Source: Bacteroidota bacterium (GTDB lineage Bacteria; Bacteroidota; Bacteroidia; Chitinophagales; Saprospiraceae). From it: a stretch of DNA of 64,000 nt. Below, piece by piece: positions 16,650-25,672 of this stretch. Location: NCBI GenBank assembly GCA_030147525.1, contig JASBVF010000007.1, forward strand, positions 186,001 to 250,000, given 5' to 3'. Positions within the stretch are counted from its first letter, which is position 1. Every line of letters starts with the position of its first letter. The notes below the pieces were generated by a model. The model had not been told where the DNA came from. It did not search any database and saw only the letters and a program-made list of their open reading frames with translations. The position numbers and the translations under genes are program-made.

Positions 16650-18173
16650 GTGCCTGAAATGCCTCGTTCCCGTCATCACCATGCTCATGCCGTGGGCGTC
16701 GCAGTAGTCGATGCTTTCCTGGTCTTTGATGGAGCCGCCAGGTTGAGTTACTGCGGTAATTCCTTCATTGTCAGCAATTTCAACGCAGTCAGGGAAAGGG
16801 AAAAACGCATCGGAAGCCATGACGGCGCCTTTCAGGTCGAAGCCGAAAGCCTTTGCTTTATTGATGGCCTGTTTGAGAGCATCCACCCGTGAAGGCTGAC
16901 CGCAGCCCATGCCGATGAGCTGCTGGTTTTTCACCAAAGCAATGCCGTTTGATTTCAAGTGCTTCACGGCGATGTTAGCGAAGAGCAGGTCTTTGATTTC
17001 ACTATCGGAAGGAGTTGCTTTCGTGGCGACTTTCAGGTCGGCTTTTGTTTCGATTTTCAGGTCGGTGTCCTGCTCTACCACGCCGTTCAACAGACTGCGG
17101 AAGGAGCGTGGACGAACGAAGAAATCCTTGATTTTCAGCAGAATGCGGTTTTTCTTTTTGCTCAAAAGTTCCAGTGCGTCGCTGTTGAAATCAGGGGCGA
17201 TGAGTACTTCGTAGAACAATTCATCGATCTCCTTCGCTGTGGCTAGGTCAACCGACTTGTTGCAAACAAAAATACCGCCGAAGGCGGAAACATTGTCGCA
17301 AGCCAGCGCTGCCTGCCAGGCTTCGAGGATGGTCGGGCGAGTGGCCAGACCGCAGGAGTTGGTGTGTTTCAAAATGGCAAAAGTCGGGTCTGCATCTTTG
17401 AATTCCCGCATAATCTGCACGGCGGCGTCGATATCCACGAGGTTGTTGTAGGAGATGGCCTTGCCGTTCAGTTTTACGAACATTTTATCGAAATCGCCGA
17501 AAAAAACGCCGTTTTGGTGCGGGTTTTCACCATAGCGCAGGATGTCGGAGCGGTGAATGCTGAATTTGAACGACAGGTCCGCAGTGCCTTCGTTGAAGTA
17601 GTTGAAAATGGCCACGTCGTAATTGGATGAAACTTTGAAAGCCCTCCGGGCAAGTTCCTTGCGGTCTTCCTGGTCGGTGAAGCCCTGCTTGTCCTGTAGG
17701 AGTTTCAGAAACATGGCATACTCTTCCTTCGACGGCACGACGGCCACGTCCTTGAAGTTTTTCGCTGCTGCCCGGATGAGTGAGATACCGCCGATGTCAA
17801 TTTTTTCGATGATGGCTGCCTCATCATCCGTGCTGGCGACGGTCTCTTCGAAAGGATAGAGGTCAACAATGACGACGTCAAGTTCGGGGATGCCATACTG
17901 CATGAGTTGCGCCCGGTGTTCCTCTTCCCGGCGGGCGAGGATACCGCCGAACACTTTCGGGTGCAGCGTTTTTACCCGGCCATCGAGGATGGAGGGGTAG
18001 CTGGTCAGGTCTTCGACCGTTTTTACGGGTACGCCGAGGTTTTCAATATAGGTCTGCGTGCCACCGGTAGAGTAAATCGTAACTCCGAGACGGTGCAGTT
18101 CAAGGATGATTTCTTCGAGTCCTTCTTTGTGAAAAACGGAGATGAGTGCGGAGGTAATTTTCTTGGAATTCAT
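16647..18173 (-). CDS. purH: Bifunctional AICAR transformylase/IMP cyclohydrolase
   Basis: PurH (508 aa) catalyses the last two steps of IMP synthesis: formylation of AICAR with 10-formyl-THF, then ring closure. The IMP cyclohydrolase domain (residues ~1-150) holds SVFHKEGLEE, TGGT and GRVKTLHPKVFGGILARR. The transformylase domain follows with RYGENPHQ, the conserved ILKHTNSCGLA segment (Lys-His catalytic pair), and SDAFFPFPDCVE. The C-terminus MVMTGTRHFRH is typical. The 5' leader is ~130 nt and contains an iterated-word hairpin. A consensus promoter lies at 18313-18343. purA is in the window but not linked. Confidence 0.97.
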   Translation of the reverse strand: MNSKKITSALISVFHKEGLEEIILELHRLGVTIYSTGGTQTYIENLGVPVKTVEDLTSYPSILDGRVKTLHPKVFGGILARREEEHRAQLMQYGIPELDVVIVDLYPFEETVASTDDEAAIIEKIDIGGISLIRAAAKNFKDVAVVPSKEEYAMFLKLLQDKQGFTDQEDRKELARRAFKVSSNYDVAIFNYFNEGTADLSFKFSIHRSDILRYGENPHQNGVFFGDFDKMFVKLNGKAISYNNLVDIDAAVQIMREFKDADPTFAILKHTNSCGLATRPTILEAWQAALACDNVSAFGGIFVCNKSVDLATAKEIDELFYEVLIAPDFNSDALELLSKKKNRILLKIKDFFVRPRSFRSLLNGVVEQDTDLKIETKADLKVATKATPSDSEIKDLLFANIAVKHLKSNGIALVKNQQLIGMGCGQPSRVDALKQAINKAKAFGFDLKGAVMASDAFFPFPDCVEIADNEGITAVTQPGGSIKDQESIDYCDAHGMSMVMTGTRHFRH

Positions 18174-18180
18174 GTTTTTA

Positions 18181-18262
18181 ACGATGAACGATGAATAATG
18201 AATGATGAACTGGAAATAGGTAACAGCAAGGTTTATAGTTCATCGTTTATCATTCATCGTTA
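18181..18262 (-). repeat. Iterated-word inverted repeat in the purH leader
   Basis: The plus-strand left arm AACGATGAACGATGAATAAT is answered by TTCATCGTTTATCATTCATC about 40 nt later. It lies between the purH promoter and its start codon, so it would form a long imperfect hairpin in the 5' leader. Confidence 0.7.
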
Positions 18263-18312
18263 GCTTATTAGTATTCTGATTTACTGAAAAAAATTGCTTC
18301 AAGAGAAGGGCG

Positions 18313-18343
18313 CAAAGGTACAGCGTTTACGAGCATTCACAAA
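18313..18343 (-). promoter_or_regulatory. purH promoter
   Basis: On the minus strand, TTTG, a 19-nt spacer, then TACCTTTG followed by CGCCC: an exact Bacteroidota promoter about 140 nt upstream of the purH start. Confidence 0.75.
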
Positions 18344-18630
18344 GGAAGGGGAAGACGTGATTTGAAGCAAATCAGTTCTGGTTTAAGATTTAGAAAACTG
18401 ACTTATCGAAATATCTGTCTCGCAGGATGTTTTCAAATCAGCTTTATTTGTTGCTGTGAACAGTAGTTTTGAAAGGTGAAATTTAACTAGCCACGTTTTT
18501 CATTTAATCCCAAAAAACAGTAACTGCCGCAGTTTTTCTCGTTGCTTCAGAATTTTATTCCGGAAAAACACGCTCGACTCAATTCCGATATTTAGCTGTG
18601 AAAACTTTGGGATTTTATACAGGATTTCTC

Positions 18631-18665
18631 AAGCTCATTGGCCTCTTCGCCAATGAGCTTTTTTT
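18631..18665 (+). terminator. Strong intrinsic terminator without an upstream gene
   Basis: A perfect 12-bp stem (AAGCTCATTGGC with GCCAATGAGCTT), loop CTCTTC and a T7 tail make one of the best terminators in the window. No plus-strand gene precedes it. Confidence 0.85.
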
Positions 18666-18679
18666 GTTCATCTCCAGAT

Positions 18680-18713
18680 AAAAAAAGCCGCCCCTCCTTT
18701 CAGAGGAACGGCT
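18680..18713 (-). terminator. Minus-strand hairpin terminator
   Basis: AGCCG pairs with CGGCT, with an inner CCTC/GAGG helix, followed on the minus strand by TTTTTT. It probably ends transcription coming from the HAD hydrolase gene about 280 nt upstream. Confidence 0.65.
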
Positions 18714-18989
18714 ATAAGTAACGTGCTTAGTGCATCTTTAAGTCAAAGACGGGTTAGTGTCTGCCCGGTTTTCAGGAATAACATGCATTGTTAGATATGC
18801 CAGTTCTTTTGGCAGAGATTTCCTTACAAGTAGGGTAGGACAATCGAGATGAATAATTGTTTGCGGAATAATAAAAAACTACATTACAGGACGTCATGTC
18901 AGGTGAAAACTCAGCGAACACCCGGACAGCGTATACCGGCATTTTTCCAATATGTGAATTGTAAGCCGCCTAGCGGCATGGCTATGAAA

Positions 18990-19607
18990 TCAAAGAATAT
19001 TCCTGGCTTTGAGTTCTTTTTCCAGCTTAGTGGGGGACTGGAAATGAATTCCGTCCATGCCCAATGAGCTTGCGGCTGTTACATTGCGAAAGTTATCGTC
19101 AATAAAAATGGCTTTATCCGGGGCGACCTGATAACGATCCAGCAGAATTTGATAAAATCCTGCAAAAGGTTTTCTGGTTCTTTCTACGCCGCTGACAACA
19201 ATGCCTTCGAACCAGCTCAAAAAATCATACAGCTCCTGAGCGATGGGAAATGTCTCTGCTGACCAGTTGGTCAATGCGTAAAGACGATACTTGTCTTCTT
19301 CTTTTATTTGTTTTAAAATATCAACCGTGTCGTGAATGGGGCCCCCGAGCATTTCCCGCCACCGGCCGTAGTAGGCTCTGATTTCATGTTCCCATTCTGG
19401 GTGTTGGGCGACGAGCAATTCCGTTCCCTCCTGGAGAGAGCGCCCGGCATCCTGCTGTTCGTTCCAGTCAGAAGTGCAGATATTTTCAAAAAAGTATCGC
19501 TTTCGCTCTTCGCTGTCGAAAATTTGGTCGAAGACGTAGTTTGGGTTCCAGTCGATCAGTACGCCTCCGAGGTCGAAGATGACAGTATCTATCTTTATTT
19601 CAGTCAT
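18990..19607 (-). CDS. HAD-superfamily hydrolase (subfamily IA)
   Basis: The 205-aa protein has HAD motif I as VIFDLGGVLIDWNP with nucleophile Asp12. Motif II lies near LYALTNWS, the motif III Lys near PFAGFYQILLDRY, and motif IV is IFIDDNFRNVTAA. The position usually holding the second catalytic Asp of DxD is Gly (DLGGV). This is common in the YihX-like branch, but it makes phosphatase activity uncertain. A helical cap domain occupies residues ~20-85. Predicted substrates are small phosphorylated metabolites. It is monocistronic in appearance. Confidence 0.88.
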   Translation of the reverse strand: MTEIKIDTVIFDLGGVLIDWNPNYVFDQIFDSEERKRYFFENICTSDWNEQQDAGRSLQEGTELLVAQHPEWEHEIRAYYGRWREMLGGPIHDTVDILKQIKEEDKYRLYALTNWSAETFPIAQELYDFLSWFEGIVVSGVERTRKPFAGFYQILLDRYQVAPDKAIFIDDNFRNVTAASSLGMDGIHFQSPTKLEKELKARNIL

Positions 19608-19814
19608 TGCCGTATTATCGAAGTTTGGTTGTTTTAAAATGTAAATCTAATAATCCTGATTTGCCTTGAAAAAGTATGTTGTAAAAAGAGAGTGCTTGTG
19701 GGCTGGTGAAAATCGATTTTCAAACGGTTACGGTACGTTTATACAGCTCTTGATAGGAAATCAACATGAAACCCCTGAAACAGTATAGAATGAACTTAAC
19801 TTCTTGTATGATGT

Positions 19815-20342
19815 TCACAAATTCTGACTTGACTGGCTCAATAGCCCTCTCTTTTGAAACCATCTTTCAACAAGAAAAAATGCATTCTTCGCAGCGATAC
19901 TTTCCAGAAAAATAGAATACTGATAGGTCTTCCGTTGGTAATTGAATTCGATAAAATTTCCCAGCCCTGATTGTTTGTTACCCGCTTCGTTTATTTCTCC
20001 GTCAAATCCTTGATAAACAAAGCAGACCTCGCTGGCTTGAGTAAGGTCAATGGTTTGTTTCCAAAAGCTGTTATCATAAAGGACAAGCGAGGATTCACGG
20101 AGGACCAGTTCGCCAATAGACTTGGTTTTTCGGTTTTTTTCTGAATATGGTCTGATGATTCTTTCAATGGCATAACTGAATGGAACTGTCAGAATGAGCA
20201 GCCAGAGCAAGTCTTCTGTAATGGTTCGAGATGAGATTTGTGAAAACACAAAAACGAAAACGATAGCTGCCAGTGCCCGGTATTTTGCTCTCCGGATGAT
20301 GGCGCTGTACGGGCTGTCAATGATTTTGAAGGTGAAGTGCAT
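19815..20342 (-). CDS. Small membrane protein of unknown function
   Basis: The 175-aa protein has two adjacent transmembrane helices at about residues 25-65 (ALAAIVFVFVFSQI and LLWLLILTVPFSYAI). A basic connector follows, then a ~100-residue soluble domain with beta-type sequence. The layout resembles PH-like or YcxB-like membrane-anchored proteins, but no motif confirms it. Codons are more AT-rich than in neighbouring housekeeping genes. It lies just downstream of the XisI gene on the same strand, with 30 bp between them, so it may be co-transcribed with XisH/XisI. Confidence 0.6.
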   Translation of the reverse strand: MHFTFKIIDSPYSAIIRRAKYRALAAIVFVFVFSQISSRTITEDLLWLLILTVPFSYAIERIIRPYSEKNRKTKSIGELVLRESSLVLYDNSFWKQTIDLTQASEVCFVYQGFDGEINEAGNKQSGLGNFIEFNYQRKTYQYSIFLESIAAKNAFFLVERWFQKRGLLSQSSQNL

Positions 20343-20372
20343 GAGGCAAAATATGAAGCATGGTCATCATCC

Positions 20373-20714
20373 TTATCCGAAAGCATTTTCCAACATCTGC
20401 CGCTTATACGGAGCATAAAAACCGAAAACAATATCCTCTTTTGGAATGCCTTTTTTGACGAGTTCCGTCGCCACCTTGAGGTTGGTCCCGTCATGTTGCA
20501 GCCATACCTTCCCATCCGGCTTTACTTCGATATGGAGGTAACAGCCGTAATTCCTTTTGTTATTGTGCCAACCACTATTGTAAAGAAGGTAGTGCCCTCT
20601 TTCTTCGTCCATAATGATTTGATTTTCAACATCCTCAAATGGCGTAGAACCATAAGTGGCAATTTCCTTCACTAAGTCAGAGACGATGGATTTGTATTTT
20701 ACCAGGTTTCCCAT
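20373..20714 (-). CDS. xisI: XisI family protein
   Basis: The 113-aa protein matches the XisI family, named after the fdxN-element excision controlling factor of cyanobacteria. Visible hallmarks are the DEERGHYLLYNSGWHNNKR segment, a CYLHIEVKPDGKVWLQHDGT core and the ending FGFYAPYKRQ. Its start overlaps the XisH stop by 16 bp, so the two are translationally linked. In cyanobacteria XisI works with XisH to permit excision of a DNA element by XisF. No recombinase or element boundaries are seen here, so an excision role is unlikely. Confidence 0.9.
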   Translation of the reverse strand: MGNLVKYKSIVSDLVKEIATYGSTPFEDVENQIIMDEERGHYLLYNSGWHNNKRNYGCYLHIEVKPDGKVWLQHDGTNLKVATELVKKGIPKEDIVFGFYAPYKRQMLENAFG

Positions 20715-21124
20715 TGGATTATCTTTTTTTCAAGTGGGTTAAACACCACGAATTTTACTTTGAAAAATTCTAATGCTTCATAAAAGAAGTAGTCGTCCAG
20801 AAATTCTTCAAAAGTGTCTTCCGGGATGGATAAAAAGACTTGCCGCTCAGGTTCGTATTTTGACAACGCAAAACTGTAAAGCAGGTACTGTCCCAATGCA
20901 CTGTGAAAATCTTCAACATCTGAAAAGCCGGCAAAAGTTTTAATTTCAACAGCAATTAATTCACCGCTTTTTTCAGCGCCTATTACCACTTCTTCTTCGG
21001 CAGCAAGGTCAATGTAGATTTTCCTCTTCCCTATTGGTACAACATAAGGGTCGTGAGTCACACGCCAACCTTCATTTTCCAATGTTTCTCTAAAAGCTTC
21101 ATGAAACAGGTCTCTTGCAGGCAT
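20699..21124 (-). CDS. xisH: XisH family protein, PD-(D/E)XK nuclease-like
   Basis: The 141-aa protein starts MPARDLFHEAFRETLENEGW, typical of XisH. Residues ~30-65 contain the series expected of a PD-(D/E)XK fold: an N-terminal acidic residue in the first helix, Asp in YIDLAAEE, and ELIAVEIKTF with the E-x-K pair. A Gln-containing helix (ALGQYLLY) follows. The catalytic set looks intact, so nuclease activity is possible. It is followed and overlapped by xisI. The pair is known mainly from cyanobacteria and scattered Bacteroidota, which points to horizontal spread. Confidence 0.9.
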   Translation of the reverse strand: MPARDLFHEAFRETLENEGWRVTHDPYVVPIGKRKIYIDLAAEEEVVIGAEKSGELIAVEIKTFAGFSDVEDFHSALGQYLLYSFALSKYEPERQVFLSIPEDTFEEFLDDYFFYEALEFFKVKFVVFNPLEKKIIQWETW

Positions 21125-21173
21125 TTCGTTTTTTACAAATTTACTAATTCTGTGAAAGAGAACCCAAGTTAAT

Positions 21174-24100
21174 TTATAAAATGCTTTCCTCTACCTCTCG
21201 TTTATCTTCCCCCACCAACTCCTCAAAACTCGCCTTGTCCTTCCTGCGTGAGAAGTACGAGTAAATGGCCGGGATCACGAACAAGGTCAGCACCAGCGAA
21301 AACATAATTCCGCCAACGATGACTACTCCTAAAGGAATGCGGCTTGTTGCTGCGGCTCCCAACGAAAGTGCAATCGGTAAAGCGCCGAGCGACATGGCCA
21401 GGCTCGTCATCACGATCGGACGCATCCGGGCGCTGGAGGCTTCAATGACGGCCTGTATTTTGGGCATACCCGCCCGCCGTTTCTGGTTGGCAAATTCAAC
21501 GATGAGGATACCGTTTTTGGTTACCAGTCCAACCAGCATAATCATCCCGATTTGAGAGAAAATGTTCAGTGTATGTCCGAACAACCACAGCGACAATACG
21601 GCTCCGGCAATTGCCAACGGCACTGTCACCATGATCACCAGCGGGTCGACGAAGCTCTCAAATTGCGCAGCCAGCACAAGGAAAATCAGTACCAATGCGA
21701 GGATGAAAGCAAAACTTGTGTTTCCGCTGCTCTCGGCATAGTCACGGCTACTGCCGGCGAGTTGCGTACTCCAGGTTTCGTCGAGAAGGCCTGAAGCGAT
21801 TCGTTCCATTTCGGCGATGCCGTCAGCGATGGTGTAGCCTTCGGCAAGGCCGGCGCTGATAGTGGCGCTTTTGTATCGGTTGAAGTGATAGATGACCGGC
21901 GGTGCAGTTTCTTCCCGGATGGTTACGAGGTTATCGAGAGAGATAATTTCATTCCGGTTATTGCGGACGTAAATACTCTTCAGGTCGGAAGGATCGTCCC
22001 TGTTGATGCGGCTGACCTGGCCCATCACCTGGTACTGCTTGCCGTCTTTGATGAAATATCCGAGGCGGCGGTTGGAAAGGGCCAATTGCAGCGTCTCTGA
22101 AATATCGGCAACACTCACGCCTAACTCATTGGCTTTCAGGCGGTTGATTTCGATGCGAAGTTCAGGTTTGTTAAACTTGAGGTCGCTGTCGAAGCCTTGG
22201 AAAACGGGGTTTTGCGCCACCGAGTCGAGAAAGGCCGGTAAGACTTCCCTGATTTTTTCAAAATTGTTGTTTTGAATCACAAACTGCACCGGCAGCCCTC
22301 CAAACCGGCTCGCTGATACCGTTGGCTCTTCTATAGCAAATGCCTTTCCTTCGCTGAATTTGCTCATGTTTCGATTTACCATCTGCACGATTTCACTCTG
22401 CGAGCGCTCCCGTTCGCCGGGCGGAATCAAGGTCACCCGCACGAAACCCGTGTTAACAGAGCCGCTTCCGGTAAATCCCGGGGAGGTGACAGAAAGCACC
22501 ACTTCCCGCTCAGGGATGCTATCCATCATGAAATTGGTAATCTTTTCAACGTAGGCATCCATGGCATCGAAACTGGTGCCTTCCGGCGCCGAAATGGACA
22601 TGCGGAACTGGCTGCGGTCTTCCAGCGGGGCAAGCTCTGATTTCAGGTTTTTACCAACAAAAAATATGACGGCAAAGCATGCCAAAACGATGGGGAAAGC
22701 CATCCAGCGTGCCCGCATGAACCCCCGAAGCAGCCAGTTGTAGCCATCTTCCATTCCTCTGAAAAATGGTTCTGAAACCCTGTAAAACCAGCTGTGTTTG
22801 TGCGTGGAGCCTGCCATTTTTACCGTCAGAACCGGTGTCAGTGTCAGCGAAACAAAACTCGAGATGAGGACCGCACCTGCCACCACGATGCCGAACTCCT
22901 GAAAGAGCCTGCCCACAAAACCCTGCAAAAAGATGATGGGTAAAAAGATGACGGCAATGGTGATACTCGTAGCAATGACGGCGAAGTAGATTTCTTTTGA
23001 GCCGTCGAGCGCAGCCTTCCATTTGGGAACGCCGGCTTCCAGTTTTTTGTAAATATTTTCGGTCACCACGATACCATCATCCACCACCAGCCCCGTGGCT
23101 AGCACGATGCCAAGCAGCGTAAGCACGTTGATGGTGAAACCGCTGATGTACATGATGAAAAACGCCCCCGTCAGCGATACGGGAATGTCGATCAGCGGTC
23201 GGAACGCAATGATCCACTCCCGAAAGAACAGGTAGATAATCATCACCACCAGGATGATGGCAATGAGCAGGGTTTCTTCCACTTCGAGGATGGAGTTTTT
23301 AATAAATTTTACACTGTCGTAGGCGATGTTGAGGGTGAGATCTTCGGGCACTTCCTTTTGGAGTTGCTCGTAGCGTTTGAAAAATTCGTCAGAAATGGCC
23401 ACGTAGTTGGCGCCGGGTTGCGGAATGATGGCACAGGCAATCATTGGTACCATACTTTCTTTTAAAACGGTCTCCTCGTTTTCCGGTCCGAGGGTAGCGT
23501 ATCCGATATCCTTAAATTTTATCTCTGCGCCTCCGGTGCTTTTGATGGTCAGGTTTTCAAATTCTTCCTCCGTATTCAGCCGTCCGAAGGTTCTCACGGT
23601 GAGCTCGGTAGAGTTTCCGGAAATTTTACCGGTCGGCAATTCCACGTTTTCCCGGTTGAGGGCATTTCGCACATCCATCGGGGTGAGACCGTAAGCGCTC
23701 AGCTTGGCGGGGTCGAGCCAGAGTCGCATGGAGGGGCGTTTTTCACCCCAAATCTGTACCCCGCTCACGCCGGGGATGGTTTCCAGCCGCTCTACCAGCA
23801 GGTTAGTTGCGAGCTCGGTCAGTTCGATCTGGTTCCGGGTATCGCTCTGCACCGTCATGGCGAGAATCGGGCGTGCGCTTGCATCTGCTTTTGAAACAAC
23901 CGGCGCCCCGTCGAGGTCGGGCGGCAGGTTTCGGACAGCCTGGGCGACTTTGTCCCGCACGTCGCTGGCGGCGGCTTCCAGGTCCATGTTCAGGTCGAAT
24001 TCGATGGAAATATTACTCGTTCCCTGGCTACTGGTGGAAGTGATATTGCGCACACCGGCGATGCTGTTCACCGCCTTTTCCATCGGTTCGGTGATTTGCG

Positions 24101-24281
24101 ACTCGATGATGTCGGCATTGGCCCCGGCGTAGCTGGTGCGTACGCTGACGATGGGGGGATCGATGGCCGGGTAGTCTCGGACACCGAGAAACTGAAAGCC
24201 AATGACGCCAAAAAGGATGATGAGAATGTTCATCACGATGGCGAGGACGGGGCGGCGGAGTGAAAGTTCGGAGATCGTCAT
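21174..24281 (-). CDS. RND-family efflux permease (AcrB/HAE1 type)
   Basis: The 1035-aa inner-membrane transporter has two repeats of one plus five helices with two large periplasmic loops. TM1 (VLAIVMNILIILFGVIGF) is followed by the porter domain. TM4 carries the proton-relay aspartates in LVVDDGIVV. The GxxxTxxxR-like segments of the second half are present (TSLAMSLGALPIAL). Length and topology are those of a drug/proton antiporter that forms a tripartite pump with an adaptor and an outer-membrane channel. The adaptor gene lies upstream, but two unrelated genes intervene. No TolC-like gene is in the window. Confidence 0.95.
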   Translation of the reverse strand: MTISELSLRRPVLAIVMNILIILFGVIGFQFLGVRDYPAIDPPIVSVRTSYAGANADIIESQITEPMEKAVNSIAGVRNITSTSSQGTSNISIEFDLNMDLEAAASDVRDKVAQAVRNLPPDLDGAPVVSKADASARPILAMTVQSDTRNQIELTELATNLLVERLETIPGVSGVQIWGEKRPSMRLWLDPAKLSAYGLTPMDVRNALNRENVELPTGKISGNSTELTVRTFGRLNTEEEFENLTIKSTGGAEIKFKDIGYATLGPENEETVLKESMVPMIACAIIPQPGANYVAISDEFFKRYEQLQKEVPEDLTLNIAYDSVKFIKNSILEVEETLLIAIILVVMIIYLFFREWIIAFRPLIDIPVSLTGAFFIMYISGFTINVLTLLGIVLATGLVVDDGIVVTENIYKKLEAGVPKWKAALDGSKEIYFAVIATSITIAVIFLPIIFLQGFVGRLFQEFGIVVAGAVLISSFVSLTLTPVLTVKMAGSTHKHSWFYRVSEPFFRGMEDGYNWLLRGFMRARWMAFPIVLACFAVIFFVGKNLKSELAPLEDRSQFRMSISAPEGTSFDAMDAYVEKITNFMMDSIPEREVVLSVTSPGFTGSGSVNTGFVRVTLIPPGERERSQSEIVQMVNRNMSKFSEGKAFAIEEPTVSASRFGGLPVQFVIQNNNFEKIREVLPAFLDSVAQNPVFQGFDSDLKFNKPELRIEINRLKANELGVSVADISETLQLALSNRRLGYFIKDGKQYQVMGQVSRINRDDPSDLKSIYVRNNRNEIISLDNLVTIREETAPPVIYHFNRYKSATISAGLAEGYTIADGIAEMERIASGLLDETWSTQLAGSSRDYAESSGNTSFAFILALVLIFLVLAAQFESFVDPLVIMVTVPLAIAGAVLSLWLFGHTLNIFSQIGMIMLVGLVTKNGILIVEFANQKRRAGMPKIQAVIEASSARMRPIVMTSLAMSLGALPIALSLGAAATSRIPLGVVIVGGIMFSLVLTLFVIPAIYSYFSRRKDKASFEELVGEDKREVEESIL

Positions 24282-24356
24282 TTGAAATATTTAAAACGGA
24301 AATTTGAAAACTCGATTTTTACAAAAACCTGCTTCGATTGAAAAGTTTCCGGAGGT

Positions 24357-25652
24357 TCAATCATCCACCCCCTGGAACACCAGTTGCCGGAATTTCCAGC
24401 CCGTGTCGTCCTTCGGCAATCCCTGTGTTTGTTTCATCAAAATGCCAATGATTTTTTCCTCCGGATCGGCGAAGTATTGCGTATTGAAATAGCCGCCCCA
24501 GTCGAAAGTGCCGAGGCCGCCTCTGCCGCCTTTGGCCACGCCTTCAGGCGTTACCACGCCATAGGCCAGGCCGAAATAACGATCGCCGCCGCCCCAGTAA
24601 AACATGTCTCCCGTCTGATTGGCCATCATCGTTTCGATGGTGGTACGGCTGAGGAGGCGGACACCGTTGAGTTCGCCGCCGTTGAGGTACATCTGGAGGA
24701 AAGTGGCGTAATCACGGGCCGTGCTGCTGAGGCCGGCGCCGCCAGAAAAGAAGCGTTTTGCTCCGTGGATGGGGTAATCAGGATCGTAAAAAGTGACGGG
24801 GAATCGCACCCATTGGCCGTTGTCCGGCTTCTGCAGCGTGACGAGGCGGCTGGCTTTTTCCGAAGGAAGATAAAAATACGTATCGCTCATGCCCAGCGGG
24901 TCGAAGATGTGTTTTTTGAAAAAAACATCCAACGGCTCCCCACTCACGATTTCGATGAAATAACCCAGCACGTCGATTCCTTCTGCGTAAGTGTATTTTT
25001 CGCCGGGATGATGATGCAGCGGCAGTTTCGCCAGCTTTTTCACGCTTTCGGCGATGGAGATATTTTCGGTGGTAAACAGGTCAGTGATGCCTGCTTTGTA
25101 GTACATCATTTTGAAACGCTCGTCTCCGTCGATGACGCCGTAGCCCAGGCCGGAGGTGTGGTTGAGCAAGTGGCGGATGGTGATTTCCGATTTGGCCGGC
25201 TGGCCTGTCCAGGTCGTGTCGGCGTAGCGGAAATTATTGAGCACCTGCGGGTTTTTGAACTCAGGGATAAATTTTGAAATGGGGTCGTCGAGTTGGAATT
25301 TGCCTTGCTCCCAGAGCATCATCACGGCAGTGGAAGTGATGGCTTTGGTTTGCGAAGCGATCCGGAAAATATCGTCCCGCTTCAGTTTTCGTCCTGCTTC
25401 GTTGTCGGCCATGCCGAAGGCGTTCCAGTACACAATTTTGCCGTTGCGGGCAACGAGGGCGACGGCTCCGGGAATTTCATTTTCAGCCACCGATGCTTCG
25501 AGCATGGAGGTAATGCGGGCCAGCCGTTCGGTGGACATGCCCACACTTTCGGGAGTCGCTTCGGCCAGCGGCGGCGATTTTTTGATGGATTTGGTTTGTG
25601 CGCCCGCCGTGAGGGCGAAGACGAGGAGGAAGAGGGTAAGCAGGTTTTTCAT
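24357..25652 (-). CDS. Secreted serine hydrolase (class C beta-lactamase-like)
   Basis: The 431-aa protein has a clear signal peptide (MKNLLTLFLLVFALTAGAQ). The SxxK nucleophile motif is Ser100-QTK in RIASQTKAITSTAV. The second motif is YAEG at the position of YxN. The third region, GTFDWGGYFNTQYFADP, replaces the K/HTG box. This set is usual for esterase/peptidase members of the S12 family rather than true beta-lactamases. It sits between the RND permease and the GNAT gene on the same strand. No beta-lactam role should be assumed. Confidence 0.88.
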   Translation of the reverse strand: MKNLLTLFLLVFALTAGAQTKSIKKSPPLAEATPESVGMSTERLARITSMLEASVAENEIPGAVALVARNGKIVYWNAFGMADNEAGRKLKRDDIFRIASQTKAITSTAVMMLWEQGKFQLDDPISKFIPEFKNPQVLNNFRYADTTWTGQPAKSEITIRHLLNHTSGLGYGVIDGDERFKMMYYKAGITDLFTTENISIAESVKKLAKLPLHHHPGEKYTYAEGIDVLGYFIEIVSGEPLDVFFKKHIFDPLGMSDTYFYLPSEKASRLVTLQKPDNGQWVRFPVTFYDPDYPIHGAKRFFSGGAGLSSTARDYATFLQMYLNGGELNGVRLLSRTTIETMMANQTGDMFYWGGGDRYFGLAYGVVTPEGVAKGGRGGLGTFDWGGYFNTQYFADPEEKIIGILMKQTQGLPKDDTGWKFRQLVFQGVDD

Positions 25653-25672
25653 AAAAATAAAATTATGATTGA

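Larger units (their letters stand above)
18344..18989. other. 650-bp region without a convincing ORF, bounded by terminators
   Basis: No supported coding sequence. A strong plus-strand terminator (18631-18665) is not preceded by any gene on that strand, and a minus-strand terminator sits beside it (18680-18713). Something transcribed rightward from about 18350-18630 may therefore be a small RNA. The rest up to the HAD gene holds only a spurious 72-codon frame. Confidence 0.5.

Noticed and set aside
18849-19067. 72-codon plus-strand frame before the HAD gene
   Set aside because: It overlaps the end of the HAD gene, has low-complexity composition and no recognisable features.
20373-21124. Excisable DNA element suggested by the XisH/XisI names
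   Set aside because: No recombinase, attachment sites or boundary repeats were found around the pair.
24384-25277. 297-codon plus-strand frame
   Set aside because: Antisense shadow of the serine hydrolase, which has a signal peptide and SxxK motif on the other strand.
24357-25652. Beta-lactamase resistance gene
   Set aside because: The SxxK motif is present, but the second and third motifs are those of esterase/peptidase S12 proteins.
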